Assembly: GCF_000425425.1 (NCBI RefSeq)
Contig: NZ_AUDK01000020.1
Coordinates: forward strand, 32,144-96,143
Length of the DNA stretch: 64,000 nucleotides
From: Flavobacterium daejeonense DSM 17708
Lineage (GTDB): Bacteria; Bacteroidota; Bacteroidia; Flavobacteriales; Flavobacteriaceae
Direction: 5' to 3'
Made by a program: the position numbers and the translations under genes. Positions 44,583-52,580 of the stretch are shown here, one piece after another. Positions within the stretch are counted from its first letter, which is position 1, and every line of letters begins with the position of its first letter. Below the pieces are notes generated by a model that was given only the letters and a program-made list of their open reading frames with translations, did not search any database and was not told the DNA's origin.

Positions 44583-46139
44583 CTAAACCGAAACCATATA
44601 GCCCTGAGTCAATTTCCGAAAAGCAATTACTTGCTCTCGTTCCCACAACTCATCTTTAAACAATAAAGGAGCCATAATTTGAGCTACAACAGGCGCCGCT
44701 TCCATAGCCGCTTTGGCATCCAAAAAAAGCAATCGGATTCGTCTGGCTAAAACATCTTCCACCGTTAAAGCCATTTCTTCTTTGACAGTCCAAACCACCT
44801 CGGCTTTTGTATAAGGATATTCCGGATGAATTTTTTCCGCCAAAGTCACATCTTCCCTCATCATTTTTTCAATCAACAATTCGTCCGAACCATATATTCC
44901 AAGATGTGAATTAGATTTTTTACTAACAAAACCATGAATTTTCAAACGCTTTGTTTGACACGGAACAAATGACAAATCAGCGATCTTGACCGCCTTATTG
45001 ATAGTTTGCTCAGCCATTTTTCGATAAGTCGTCCACTTTCCACCGGAAATATCCACAACACCCGAAGGAAATACTTTCAAACTATGTTCTCTTGACAACA
45101 CAGCCGTTTTTTGTTTAGAGCCTGATTTAACCAAAGGTCGTAAACCCGCAAAAACAGAATTTATATCCGCGTATTTGATTTTAACTTTAGAATAGAAATT
45201 AAAATGATTTACTATAAAATCTACTTCTTCTTTCAAAGGTTTAGGTTCTAAATCCACTTGCTGCATTGGCGTATCAGTTGTCCCTAAAAGCAACTTATCA
45301 TGCCAGGGAACCACAAACAACACTCTCCCATCCGAAGTTTTAGGAATTAGCATTGCAGAAAAATTTTCAAAATAAGATTTATTCAAAACCAAATGAATCC
45401 CCTGAGAAGGAGCAATTGTTTCCTCAGCATGTCCTTCGGATTTTTGCAGCAAAGTATCTGAAAAAACACCTGTTGCATTAATCACAACCTTCGTTTTTAC
45501 TTCATACAACTGTCCCGACAATACATCTTTCATCACCAAGCTTACGACTTTGTTTCCCTTTTTAACAAAATCAACAACCTGACAATAATTCAAAACCAAA
45601 GCTCCTTGCCCGGCAGCTGTTTGCGCTAAATTCACAGCCAAACGACTATCATCAAACTGCCCGTCGTAATACAAAACTCCGCCTTTTAAATTCGTCGTAT
45701 CCAAGCCCGGCAAATACGCTATTGTTTCATTTTTAGAAAGTATTCTGGTTTTTCCGAGACTAAATTTGCCTGACAAAAACTCATACAACCACAACCCGAA
45801 ACCATAAAAAAACTTATCCCAATAATGATAAACCGGAACTACAAAAGGCAATTTATGACAAACATGAGGCGCATTTCTCAATAAACGACCACGCTCCAAC
45901 AAAGCCTCCCGAACCAAATGGATATTTCCCTGTTGCAAATAACGAACACCTCCGTGAATCAATTTCGTTGACCTGCTTGAAGTTCCTTTCGCAAAATCAC
46001 ATTGCTCCAAAAGCAAGGTTTTATAACCACGACTGGCTGCATCTACCGCACAACCCAAACCGGTAGCTCCTCCACCAATTATTACTATTTCGAATCCGGA
46101 GTTTTCACGAAGTTGCTCCAACTTCTTTTCTCTAATCAT
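44583..46139 (-). CDS. glpD: glycerol-3-phosphate dehydrogenase (FAD-dependent)
   Basis: Oxidises sn-glycerol-3-phosphate to dihydroxyacetone phosphate and feeds electrons to quinone at the inner membrane. The 518-residue protein has the FAD fold motif IVIIGGGATGLGCAVDAASRGYKTLLLE near the N-terminus. It also has RSTKLIHGGVRYLQQGN, the GTTDTP segment, FAGLRPLV, and the DAO C-terminal region DISGGKWTTYRKMAE. glpK or glpF are not adjacent. It lies downstream of murF but has its own -7 box at 46178-46185. Confidence 0.94.
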   Translation of the reverse strand: MIREKKLEQLRENSGFEIVIIGGGATGLGCAVDAASRGYKTLLLEQCDFAKGTSSRSTKLIHGGVRYLQQGNIHLVREALLERGRLLRNAPHVCHKLPFVVPVYHYWDKFFYGFGLWLYEFLSGKFSLGKTRILSKNETIAYLPGLDTTNLKGGVLYYDGQFDDSRLAVNLAQTAAGQGALVLNYCQVVDFVKKGNKVVSLVMKDVLSGQLYEVKTKVVINATGVFSDTLLQKSEGHAEETIAPSQGIHLVLNKSYFENFSAMLIPKTSDGRVLFVVPWHDKLLLGTTDTPMQQVDLEPKPLKEEVDFIVNHFNFYSKVKIKYADINSVFAGLRPLVKSGSKQKTAVLSREHSLKVFPSGVVDISGGKWTTYRKMAEQTINKAVKIADLSFVPCQTKRLKIHGFVSKKSNSHLGIYGSDELLIEKMMREDVTLAEKIHPEYPYTKAEVVWTVKEEMALTVEDVLARRIRLLFLDAKAAMEAAPVVAQIMAPLLFKDELWEREQVIAFRKLTQGYMVSV

Positions 46140-46144
46140 AAAAA

Positions 46145-46190
46145 AACTTTAGACTTATAGCCACATAATTACAGCTACAAATCTAAAGTT
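46145..46190. promoter_or_regulatory. glpD promoter within an inverted repeat
   Basis: TAGATTTG (minus strand, 46178-46185) is a match to the -7 consensus about 40 nt before the glpD ATG. It lies within an inverted repeat: AACTTTAGA (46145-46153) and TCTAAAGTT (46182-46190), with an inner TAGC/GCTA pair. The arrangement could be an operator or an RNA fold at the 5' end. Confidence 0.5.
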
Positions 46191-46229
46191 AACTTATTCC
46201 AACGGAAAACTATCTTTTGTTCCGTTTTT

Positions 46230-47516
46230 TTATTTTATATAATCCAAGGTTCGCTCTAAAGCCATTCCCCTGGAACCTTTTATCAATATCATATTATTCT
46301 CAAATTTCATCTCTTTTAATCTTTCCGCAAAAGATTCAAAACTGTCGTAGAAATAAAAATTACTTTCCTCCTGTTTGCATTCAAAAAATGCTTTTCCAAC
46401 AAAATAGCACTGAGCTTCCTTTTCATTTTGCAAAGAATCCACCAAAGCACTATGTTCTTTACAACTCTCCTCCCCTAACTCAAACATATCCCCTAAAATC
46501 ATTATTTTATTGGATTTTTCAAGCTGAATGAAATTCGTAATCGCCACTGCCATACTACTTGGATTTGCATTATAAGCATCCAGAATAATTTCATTAGTTC
46601 CTTTAAGCAAAATTTGCGATCTGTTATTAGCCGGAACATAACTCTCCAAGGCTTCTTTGATAGCCAACGAGTCTACTTTAAAATATTTTCCGATTGTCAG
46701 CGCTGCATTCACATTATTTGCATTATACAAACCAATCAAATGCGTTTCAACATCAAATGATTCGAAACTAATCTCTACAAAAGGATTAGCTTTAATATTC
46801 GAAACCACAATATCAGCATTCGTTTTATCGATACCAAAAGAATAATATTTTAAAACTTTTGATTTCTCCAGCTGAATCGGATCTTCCAGATTAATAAAAG
46901 CCAATTTATCGTTTTGCAAAAGATATTGATACATTTCACTTTTTCCTTCAATTACTCCCTGAACACCTCCAAAACCTTCCAGATGCGCTTTCCCAAAATT
47001 GGTGATATATCCATAATCCGGTTGCGCAATTTCACAAAGAAATTTAATTTCTTTTTTGTGATTAGCTCCCATCTCCACAATACCAATTTCAGTATCTTTA
47101 TCAAATGACAATAAAGTCAATGGAACTCCAATATGATTATTCAGATTCCCAACAGTCGCTTTTGTCTTATATTTTTTTGCTAAAACTACATTAATTAACT
47201 CTTTGGTAGTTGTTTTTCCGTTACTACCGGTTAGCGCCACAATAGGCAATTTTAAATAATTTCGATGAAATTTTGCCAATTCCTGCAAAGCCGTCAAACT
47301 ATCTTCCACCAAAATAGTCCGTTCATCAATATAATACGTTTTATTATCAATAATAACAAATGAAGCCCCTTTTTCTAAAGCTTCAGCAGCAAAAGTATTA
47401 GCATCAAAACGTTCCCCTTTAATCGCAACAAAAAATGAACCTTTTTCTATTTTTCGGGTATCAATCGAAACCCCTGTAGATTTTAAAAATAAACTATGAA
47501 TGTAAGCAATATCCAT
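46230..47516 (-). CDS. murF: UDP-N-acetylmuramoyl-tripeptide--D-alanyl-D-alanine ligase
   Basis: Adds D-Ala-D-Ala to the peptidoglycan precursor in the cytoplasm. The 428-residue protein has the N-terminal domain (STGVSIDTRKIEKGSFFVAIKGERFDANTFAAEALEKGA), P-loop ALTGSNGKTTTKELI, GNLNNHIGVPLTLL, and DAYNANPSSM in the C-terminal half. Its ATG lies 13 nt after the T run of the gldJ terminator on the same strand, so expression depends on read-through or a promoter within the terminator region. Confidence 0.95.
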   Translation of the reverse strand: MDIAYIHSLFLKSTGVSIDTRKIEKGSFFVAIKGERFDANTFAAEALEKGASFVIIDNKTYYIDERTILVEDSLTALQELAKFHRNYLKLPIVALTGSNGKTTTKELINVVLAKKYKTKATVGNLNNHIGVPLTLLSFDKDTEIGIVEMGANHKKEIKFLCEIAQPDYGYITNFGKAHLEGFGGVQGVIEGKSEMYQYLLQNDKLAFINLEDPIQLEKSKVLKYYSFGIDKTNADIVVSNIKANPFVEISFESFDVETHLIGLYNANNVNAALTIGKYFKVDSLAIKEALESYVPANNRSQILLKGTNEIILDAYNANPSSMAVAITNFIQLEKSNKIMILGDMFELGEESCKEHSALVDSLQNEKEAQCYFVGKAFFECKQEESNFYFYDSFESFAERLKEMKFENNMILIKGSRGMALERTLDYIK

Positions 47517-47528
47517 ATAAAAATGATT

Positions 47529-47561
47529 TAAAAAAACAAAAGCCCTAATGAAAGGGCTTTT
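47529..47561 (-). terminator. terminator between gldJ and murF
   Basis: On the minus strand, arms AAAAGCCCT and AGGGCTTTT (47553-47561 and 47538-47546) with a 6-nt loop run into seven or more T. murF begins just beyond it on the same strand. Confidence 0.82.
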
Positions 47562-47581
47562 ATCTGTTATGTGTTGAAAAA

Positions 47582-49246
47582 TTAATTTCTTGGTGTTTTT
47601 CTCTTATCTGATTTCGAACCTACTCTTGACATCGCACATCTGAAACCAATGTAATCAGTTGCCATATCCTGAGGGAAGTACCTTCTTTGAGCCGGATCTA
47701 ACCAATACGCTCTGTCTCTCCAGGAACCTCCTTTATAAACTCTGATTTTATCATTTATCAAAGTAGTTCGCTTACTTGACCTGTCGTATTTTCTAACCAT
47801 TTTACCCAAACTGTCCGTGGTAACATTATGAACAGGGGAGTTATACATTTTTTCGATTTCTTTTTGCTTCGCATCATCTGAGTCAGAAGAACCAAAATCA
47901 TAATATCTAGAAGACTGCTTATCCCCGTCTCTGTAATTGATATTATTACTCTTATCGAAATTTTGTCTCAAATAAGTTTCTTTTTCATCAACAGGAACCT
48001 GAGCAATTTGACCCGGGAAATTTCTGGCAATAACTTTACCATTACTTAACGTATCATATTTCATATTTTCAGCAGTAATCAACTCAACTTTACCATCAGC
48101 ACCGATTTTATTTTTATAATAAACGTTACCCCTGAAATAGTTAAAATCATTAGCTTCATTATCTACAATTGGTCTGTAAACATCCGCAACCCATTCAGCA
48201 ACGTTACCTGCCATATCATACAATCCAAAATCATTTGGCGCATACGATTTTACAGCATTTGTAATATCCGCTCCGTCATCTGACCAACCGGCGATTCCAC
48301 CATAATCACCGTTACCTTGTTTAAAGTTAGCTAATTGATCTCCACGGTTTTGTCTTTTTCCGGAACGGGTATATTCACCAGACCAAGGATATTTTTTCTG
48401 TCCTTTATAAATATTATATTCTCTTTGTCCTACATCAGCTGCTGCTGCATATTCCCATTCTGCTTCTGTTGGAAGTCGGTATTCCGGCATAATAATTCCG
48501 GACGAACGTTGTGCATATACATTTTTTTGTTCTTGTACATTTCCGTCTTTACCTTTCACTGCTCTCCCTTTCGGTCTTTGCAAAACAATTTCTTCACTTC
48601 CGCCACGGGCAGTAGATGGCGACATTAAATAAGCTTCCGTACTAAATGCGTTATCTGCTGTAACATCCTCTGTTTTGGCATTCTTTTTCAAATAGCCATT
48701 TTGCTCTAAAACAGCCTCATTCACACGATCCGTTCTCCATTTAGCAAAATCAACAGCCTGAATCCAGTTTACACCAACCACAGGATATTCAGCATAAGCC
48801 GGATGTCTCAAATAGTTATTAGTCATGGTTTCATTATACCCTAATCGATTTCTCCAAACAAGAGTATCCGGCACAACACCATCATAAATATCTTTATAAT
48901 CATCCGGAGGGAAAACTGCCTTAACCCAATCCAGGTATTCTAAATACATAAAATTAGTTACCTCAGTCTCATCCATGTAAAAAGACTGAACGTGTTGTTG
49001 CGTTGGGCTATTATTCCAATCGTGCATTACATCATCCTGAACTTTACCCATGGTAAAAGTTCCTCCTTCTACAAAAACTAAACCAGGCCCTGCTTCTTGT
49101 TTTTTAGCAGCTTTCTTACTATCTACATTCCAACCAGTTGCCCGTGACGCACTCTTAGAACTGGACTTCTTACTACAACTAGCAAATCCTATCATCATTA
49201 CTAATGACAACAGCAATCGGAAAACTACATTTTTACTTACTTTCAT
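47582..49246 (-). CDS. gldJ: gliding motility lipoprotein GldJ
   Basis: Lipoprotein required for gliding and for stability of the type IX secretion core in flavobacteria. The 554-residue protein has a lipoprotein signal (Cys24 in GFASC). A formylglycine-generating-enzyme-like (SUMF1) domain covers most of the rest: FVEGGTFTMGKVQDDVMHDWNN, YRLPTEAEWEYAAAADVGQREYN, DMAGNVAEWVADVYRP and YIGFRCAMSR. The characteristic long insertions distinguish GldJ from generic SUMF1 proteins. It is divergent from porV, and a terminator separates it from murF. Confidence 0.95.
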   Translation of the reverse strand: MKVSKNVVFRLLLSLVMMIGFASCSKKSSSKSASRATGWNVDSKKAAKKQEAGPGLVFVEGGTFTMGKVQDDVMHDWNNSPTQQHVQSFYMDETEVTNFMYLEYLDWVKAVFPPDDYKDIYDGVVPDTLVWRNRLGYNETMTNNYLRHPAYAEYPVVGVNWIQAVDFAKWRTDRVNEAVLEQNGYLKKNAKTEDVTADNAFSTEAYLMSPSTARGGSEEIVLQRPKGRAVKGKDGNVQEQKNVYAQRSSGIIMPEYRLPTEAEWEYAAAADVGQREYNIYKGQKKYPWSGEYTRSGKRQNRGDQLANFKQGNGDYGGIAGWSDDGADITNAVKSYAPNDFGLYDMAGNVAEWVADVYRPIVDNEANDFNYFRGNVYYKNKIGADGKVELITAENMKYDTLSNGKVIARNFPGQIAQVPVDEKETYLRQNFDKSNNINYRDGDKQSSRYYDFGSSDSDDAKQKEIEKMYNSPVHNVTTDSLGKMVRKYDRSSKRTTLINDKIRVYKGGSWRDRAYWLDPAQRRYFPQDMATDYIGFRCAMSRVGSKSDKRKTPRN

Positions 49247-49673
49247 ATTATTTTAAAATGGTGATTTTGGGTGGTGCAATATAATAATTAAGGATTAATC
49301 TACAATAGTATTTTTAATTATTACAACCTCTTTTCCCACTAAACTTTAACGCAAATTTATACTTTTTATTATTTATTAGCACACTTAACGCTTTTTTTTT
49401 AACCTTTTACACTTTTTATTAAATTTCTCATTACTTTCTCTTTACCAAAACTACAATTCACCATTTTTTTACACCAAAAAAAGCGAATAATTAAATACCC
49501 CTTTAGCACAATATTAATCAGAATTAATAGTTATAATTAATCAGAATCTTAACACTAAGCCCAAGATAAAACACAAAAAACAACACTTATCCAACACTAA
49601 CGACATTCAAAGAGAAAAACTTGCAACTTTTTAATAAAACACTATATTTGTTGAATCAATTTTCCACTAACCA
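49247..49673. other. 427-nt gene-free spacer between gldJ and porV
   Basis: No open frame with coding character is visible. The porV promoter sits at its right end. Inside lies a direct repeat TTAATCAGAAT at 49514-49524 and 49537-49547, the first also part of a palindrome (49513-49528, ATTAAT-CAGA-ATTAAT). These could bind a regulator of the divergent gldJ and porV genes. The rest is A+T-rich with T runs around 49388. Confidence 0.5.
49643..49650 (+). promoter_or_regulatory. promoter of porV
   Basis: CTTG at 49620-49623, a 19-nt spacer, and TATATTTG are close to the Bacteroidota consensus. Transcription would begin near 49655, about 20 nt before the ATG at 49674. Confidence 0.65.
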
Positions 49674-50873
49674 ATGAAAAAAACTATACTCTTAACCCTC
49701 TCCTTGTTTTCTTTCTCACTAATACAAGCACAACAAGAGAGACCAATTACAACAGCAGTTCCTTTTCTTACTGTTGCTGCTGATGCCAGAGCTGCCGGTA
49801 TGGCCGATATAGGAGTTGCCACTTCTGCCGATGCTTTTTCACAACAATGGAATCCTGCCAAATACGCTTTCGCCTTATACAAACAGGGAGCAAGTGCCAG
49901 TTACACCCCTTACCTTACCGGCCTTGCCAATGATATTTCCTTAGGACAGATCACTTATTACAATAAAATTTCCGACCGAAGTGCCTTTGCCGGAAGCATA
50001 CGTTATTTTGGTTTTGGAGATATTGAATTACGCGACACAGGAAATCCTGACGAAATTCCAAGAACCGTTTCACCCAATGAATTCGCAATTGACGGATCTT
50101 ATTCTCTTAAATTAAGTGAAAGATTTTCGATGGCCGTTGGCGCCCGTTTTATTCACTCCAATTTAAAAGTTGCCGTTAATAATAATGACGCAACAGCCGC
50201 GAGCACCTTTGCCATTGACGTAGCCGGATTCTACCAATCAGAAGAGATTGCATACAACAGCTTTAACGGAAGATGGAGAGCCGGGTTCAACCTCCAAAAC
50301 TTAGGTCCTAAAATCAGTTATGACAATGACGAGATAAGTTCGAACTTCATACCAGCCAACTTAAAACTTGGAGGTGGTTTCGACTTCATTTTAGACGATT
50401 ATAACAAATTAGGTGTAAATCTCGAATTAAACAAATTATTAGTTCCAACTCCTAAAGTAGGTTATAACAATGGCACTTATTCAGGAAAAGACATGAATGG
50501 AGACGGAACCGTTGACGAAACTGACTACGACTTAGCCTACAACGACTACCGTAAAACAGGCTGGGTTTCCGGTCTTTTCAAATCTCTAGGCGATGCTCCT
50601 GACGGGTTCAAAGAAGAACTAAAAGAAGTCATGTACTCAGTTGGTGCCGAATATTCTTATCAAGATGCTTTCGCGATGCGATTAGGATACCACCATGAGA
50701 ACATCAGTAAAAGCGGATTAAGATATTTTTCTTTAGGAGCCGGATTCAAATATACTTCTGTAAAAGTTGATGTTTCCTATTTATTTTCTGCTTCAAAAAT
50801 CCCAAATCCTTTAGAAAACACACTTCGTTTTTCTCTAACTTTTAATTTTGGCGACAAATACGAAGAATATTAA
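49674..50873 (+). CDS. porV: type IX secretion outer membrane protein PorV
   Basis: FadL-like outer-membrane barrel that acts as shuttle and attachment factor for type IX secretion cargo and partners the sortase PorU. The 399-residue protein has a signal peptide (about 1-19, IQAQ). The PorV opening ITTAVPFLTVAADARAAGMADIGVATSADAFSQQWNPAKYAF follows, and it ends with LRFSLTFNFGDKYEEY. Length is standard. In relatives I recall porU lying between gldJ and porV; here it is absent from the locus and must be elsewhere. A strong terminator closes the gene. Confidence 0.94.
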   Translation: MKKTILLTLSLFSFSLIQAQQERPITTAVPFLTVAADARAAGMADIGVATSADAFSQQWNPAKYAFALYKQGASASYTPYLTGLANDISLGQITYYNKISDRSAFAGSIRYFGFGDIELRDTGNPDEIPRTVSPNEFAIDGSYSLKLSERFSMAVGARFIHSNLKVAVNNNDATAASTFAIDVAGFYQSEEIAYNSFNGRWRAGFNLQNLGPKISYDNDEISSNFIPANLKLGGGFDFILDDYNKLGVNLELNKLLVPTPKVGYNNGTYSGKDMNGDGTVDETDYDLAYNDYRKTGWVSGLFKSLGDAPDGFKEELKEVMYSVGAEYSYQDAFAMRLGYHHENISKSGLRYFSLGAGFKYTSVKVDVSYLFSASKIPNPLENTLRFSLTFNFGDKYEEY

Positions 50874-50895
50874 TAACAAATAAACAGACAATATC

Positions 50896-50934
50896 AAATC
50901 CAAATTTCTACCTGATGAAATTTGGATTTTTTTT
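50896..50934 (+). terminator. terminator of porV
   Basis: Perfect arms 50896-50908 and 50917-50929 (AAATCCAAATTTC / GAAATTTGGATTT) with an 8-nt loop run into eight T. An ATG in the hairpin (50915), in frame with cdd, is therefore unlikely to be its start. Confidence 0.9.
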
Positions 50935-50947
50935 ACCTTTAAATAAA

Positions 50948-51430
50948 ATGGAAGAAATTATCATAACCCACAAATTCTCCATCTTCAACAACACAGAAGA
51001 ACTACCAGAGGAAATTCAGAAATTATTCAAAAAAGCCATTGCAGCACAAAAAAACGCCTATGCTCCTTATTCTAAATTCAGAGTTGGAGTTGCAATTGCA
51101 TTGGACAACGGCGAAATTATTTTGGGAACCAATCAGGAAAATGCAGCTTACCCATCCGGACTTTGCGCCGAAAGAGTCGCTTTGTATCAGGCTGCATCAA
51201 ATTTTCCGCAAGCAAAAATTCAATCCATTGTTATAACCGCCAGTTCTGAGAAAGTCAATACTGCTTCCCCTATAACACCTTGCGGCTCCTGCCGACAATC
51301 CATAGCTGAATACGAAGCAAAACAAGAAAGTCCGATTGCAATTTATTTCATGGGAGAAATAGGCAAAATTTACAAATCGGAATCTTTAAAAAACCTGCTC
51401 CCTTTAATATTTAACAAAAAACTGCTCTAA
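50948..51430 (+). CDS. cdd: cytidine deaminase
   Basis: Zinc enzyme deaminating cytidine and deoxycytidine in pyrimidine salvage. The 160-residue protein has YAPYSKFRVGVAI, the catalytic CAERVA (Cys73, Glu75), and PCGSCRQ (Cys112, Cys115). The homotetrameric short form is typical. ATG 50948 is chosen because an upstream in-frame ATG lies in the porV terminator. The region between porV and cdd is 74 nt. Confidence 0.94.
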   Translation: MEEIIITHKFSIFNNTEELPEEIQKLFKKAIAAQKNAYAPYSKFRVGVAIALDNGEIILGTNQENAAYPSGLCAERVALYQAASNFPQAKIQSIVITASSEKVNTASPITPCGSCRQSIAEYEAKQESPIAIYFMGEIGKIYKSESLKNLLPLIFNKKLL

Positions 51431-51433
51431 TAA

Positions 51434-51462
51434 AACTAAAAATTAGCTTTATAATTTTAGTT
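51434..51462 (+). terminator. possible terminator after cdd
   Basis: AACTAAAAATTA (51434-51445) and TAATTTTAGTT (51452-51462) form a hairpin with one bulged A and a 6-nt loop. The T run after it is poor, so confidence is limited. Confidence 0.4.
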
Positions 51463-51478
51463 CTTAATTGGAATGTCC

Positions 51479-51486
51479 TATTTTTG
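51479..51486 (+). promoter_or_regulatory. -7 box TATTTTTG of the pdhA operon
   Basis: TATTTTTG matches the consensus and gives a leader of about 85 nt to the pdhA ATG at 51575. No clear TTTG is seen 19 nt upstream. Confidence 0.5.
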
Positions 51487-51574
51487 CATTTCGCAAATTC
51501 GACCTTATAAAATCAATTTGTGAAAAAGTACTAATTGACAACACAATAAAAACTTTAGTAAAAGAACACTTGAG

Positions 51575-52573
51575 ATGAAAGAAGTTACAAAAGAAGTATA
51601 TTTGAAGTGGTATGAAGACATGCTGCTTTGGAGAAAGTTTGAGGATAAACTAGCTGCATTATACATCCAACAAAAAATTAGAGGTTTTCTACATTTATAT
51701 AATGGTCAGGAAGCGGTACTTGCAGGAGCATTGCACGCGATGGATTTATCCAAAGACAAAATGATTACTGCTTACAGAAACCACGTTCAGCCAATTGGTA
51801 TGGGAACTGACCCAAGACGCGTTATGGCTGAATTACTTGGAAAAGCTACTGGAACTTCTAAAGGAATGGGTGGATCAATGCACATTTTCTCAAAAGAGCA
51901 CGGTTTTTATGGTGGTCACGGAATTGTGGGAGCTCAAATTCCTGTAGGAGCCGGAATCGCTTTTGGTGACAAATACAACAATACCGGAGGAGTTACTTTA
52001 ACTTATTTTGGTGACGGTGCTGCGCGTCAAGGTTCTTTACACGAAGCTTTCAACATGGCAATGTTGTGGAAATTACCAGTAGTATTTATTGTAGAAAACA
52101 ATGGTTATGCTATGGGAACTTCTGTAGAAAGAACAGCTAACCACACTGATATTTGGAAATTAGGTTTAGGATACGAAATGCCTTGCGGGCCAGTTGACGG
52201 AATGAATCCTGTAAAAGTTGCAGAAGCAATGCACGAAGCTATCGAAAGAGCTCGTCGTGGTGACGGACCAACTTTCTTGGAAATGAAAACATACCGTTAC
52301 AGAGGACACTCTATGTCGGATGCGCAATTGTATCGTTCTAAAGAAGAAGTAGAAGAATACAAAAAAATAGACCCAATCACTCAGGTTTTAGATATTATCA
52401 AAGACAAAAAATACGCTACAGAAACTGAAATTGAAGCAATCGATGAAAGAGTAAAAGATTTAGTTCAGGAATGTGTTGATTTTGCTGAATCATCCCCATA
52501 TCCGGAATTAGAGCAATTATACGATGTAGTATACGCACAAGAAGATTATCCATTTACACCTCATAAACTATAA
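51575..52573 (+). CDS. pdhA: pyruvate dehydrogenase E1 component, alpha subunit
   Basis: Thiamine-diphosphate-dependent decarboxylation of pyruvate, first step of the pyruvate dehydrogenase complex. The 332-residue protein has the ThDP motif GDGAARQGSLHEAFNMAMLWKLPVVFIVENNGYAMGTS. It also has the IRGFLHLYNGQEAV opening and TYRYRGHSMSDAQLYR, the phosphorylation-loop equivalent. It starts the pdhA-pdhC pair, with pdhC 7 nt downstream. The E1 beta subunit is not here and must be elsewhere. Confidence 0.95.
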   Translation: MKEVTKEVYLKWYEDMLLWRKFEDKLAALYIQQKIRGFLHLYNGQEAVLAGALHAMDLSKDKMITAYRNHVQPIGMGTDPRRVMAELLGKATGTSKGMGGSMHIFSKEHGFYGGHGIVGAQIPVGAGIAFGDKYNNTGGVTLTYFGDGAARQGSLHEAFNMAMLWKLPVVFIVENNGYAMGTSVERTANHTDIWKLGLGYEMPCGPVDGMNPVKVAEAMHEAIERARRGDGPTFLEMKTYRYRGHSMSDAQLYRSKEEVEEYKKIDPITQVLDIIKDKKYATETEIEAIDERVKDLVQECVDFAESSPYPELEQLYDVVYAQEDYPFTPHKL

Positions 52574-52580
52574 AAATATT

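Noticed and set aside
46217..46531. Open frame antisense to the end of murF
   Set aside because: It lies wholly opposite conserved murF codons, is rich in Phe/Pro/Gln, and has no promoter or plausible domain.
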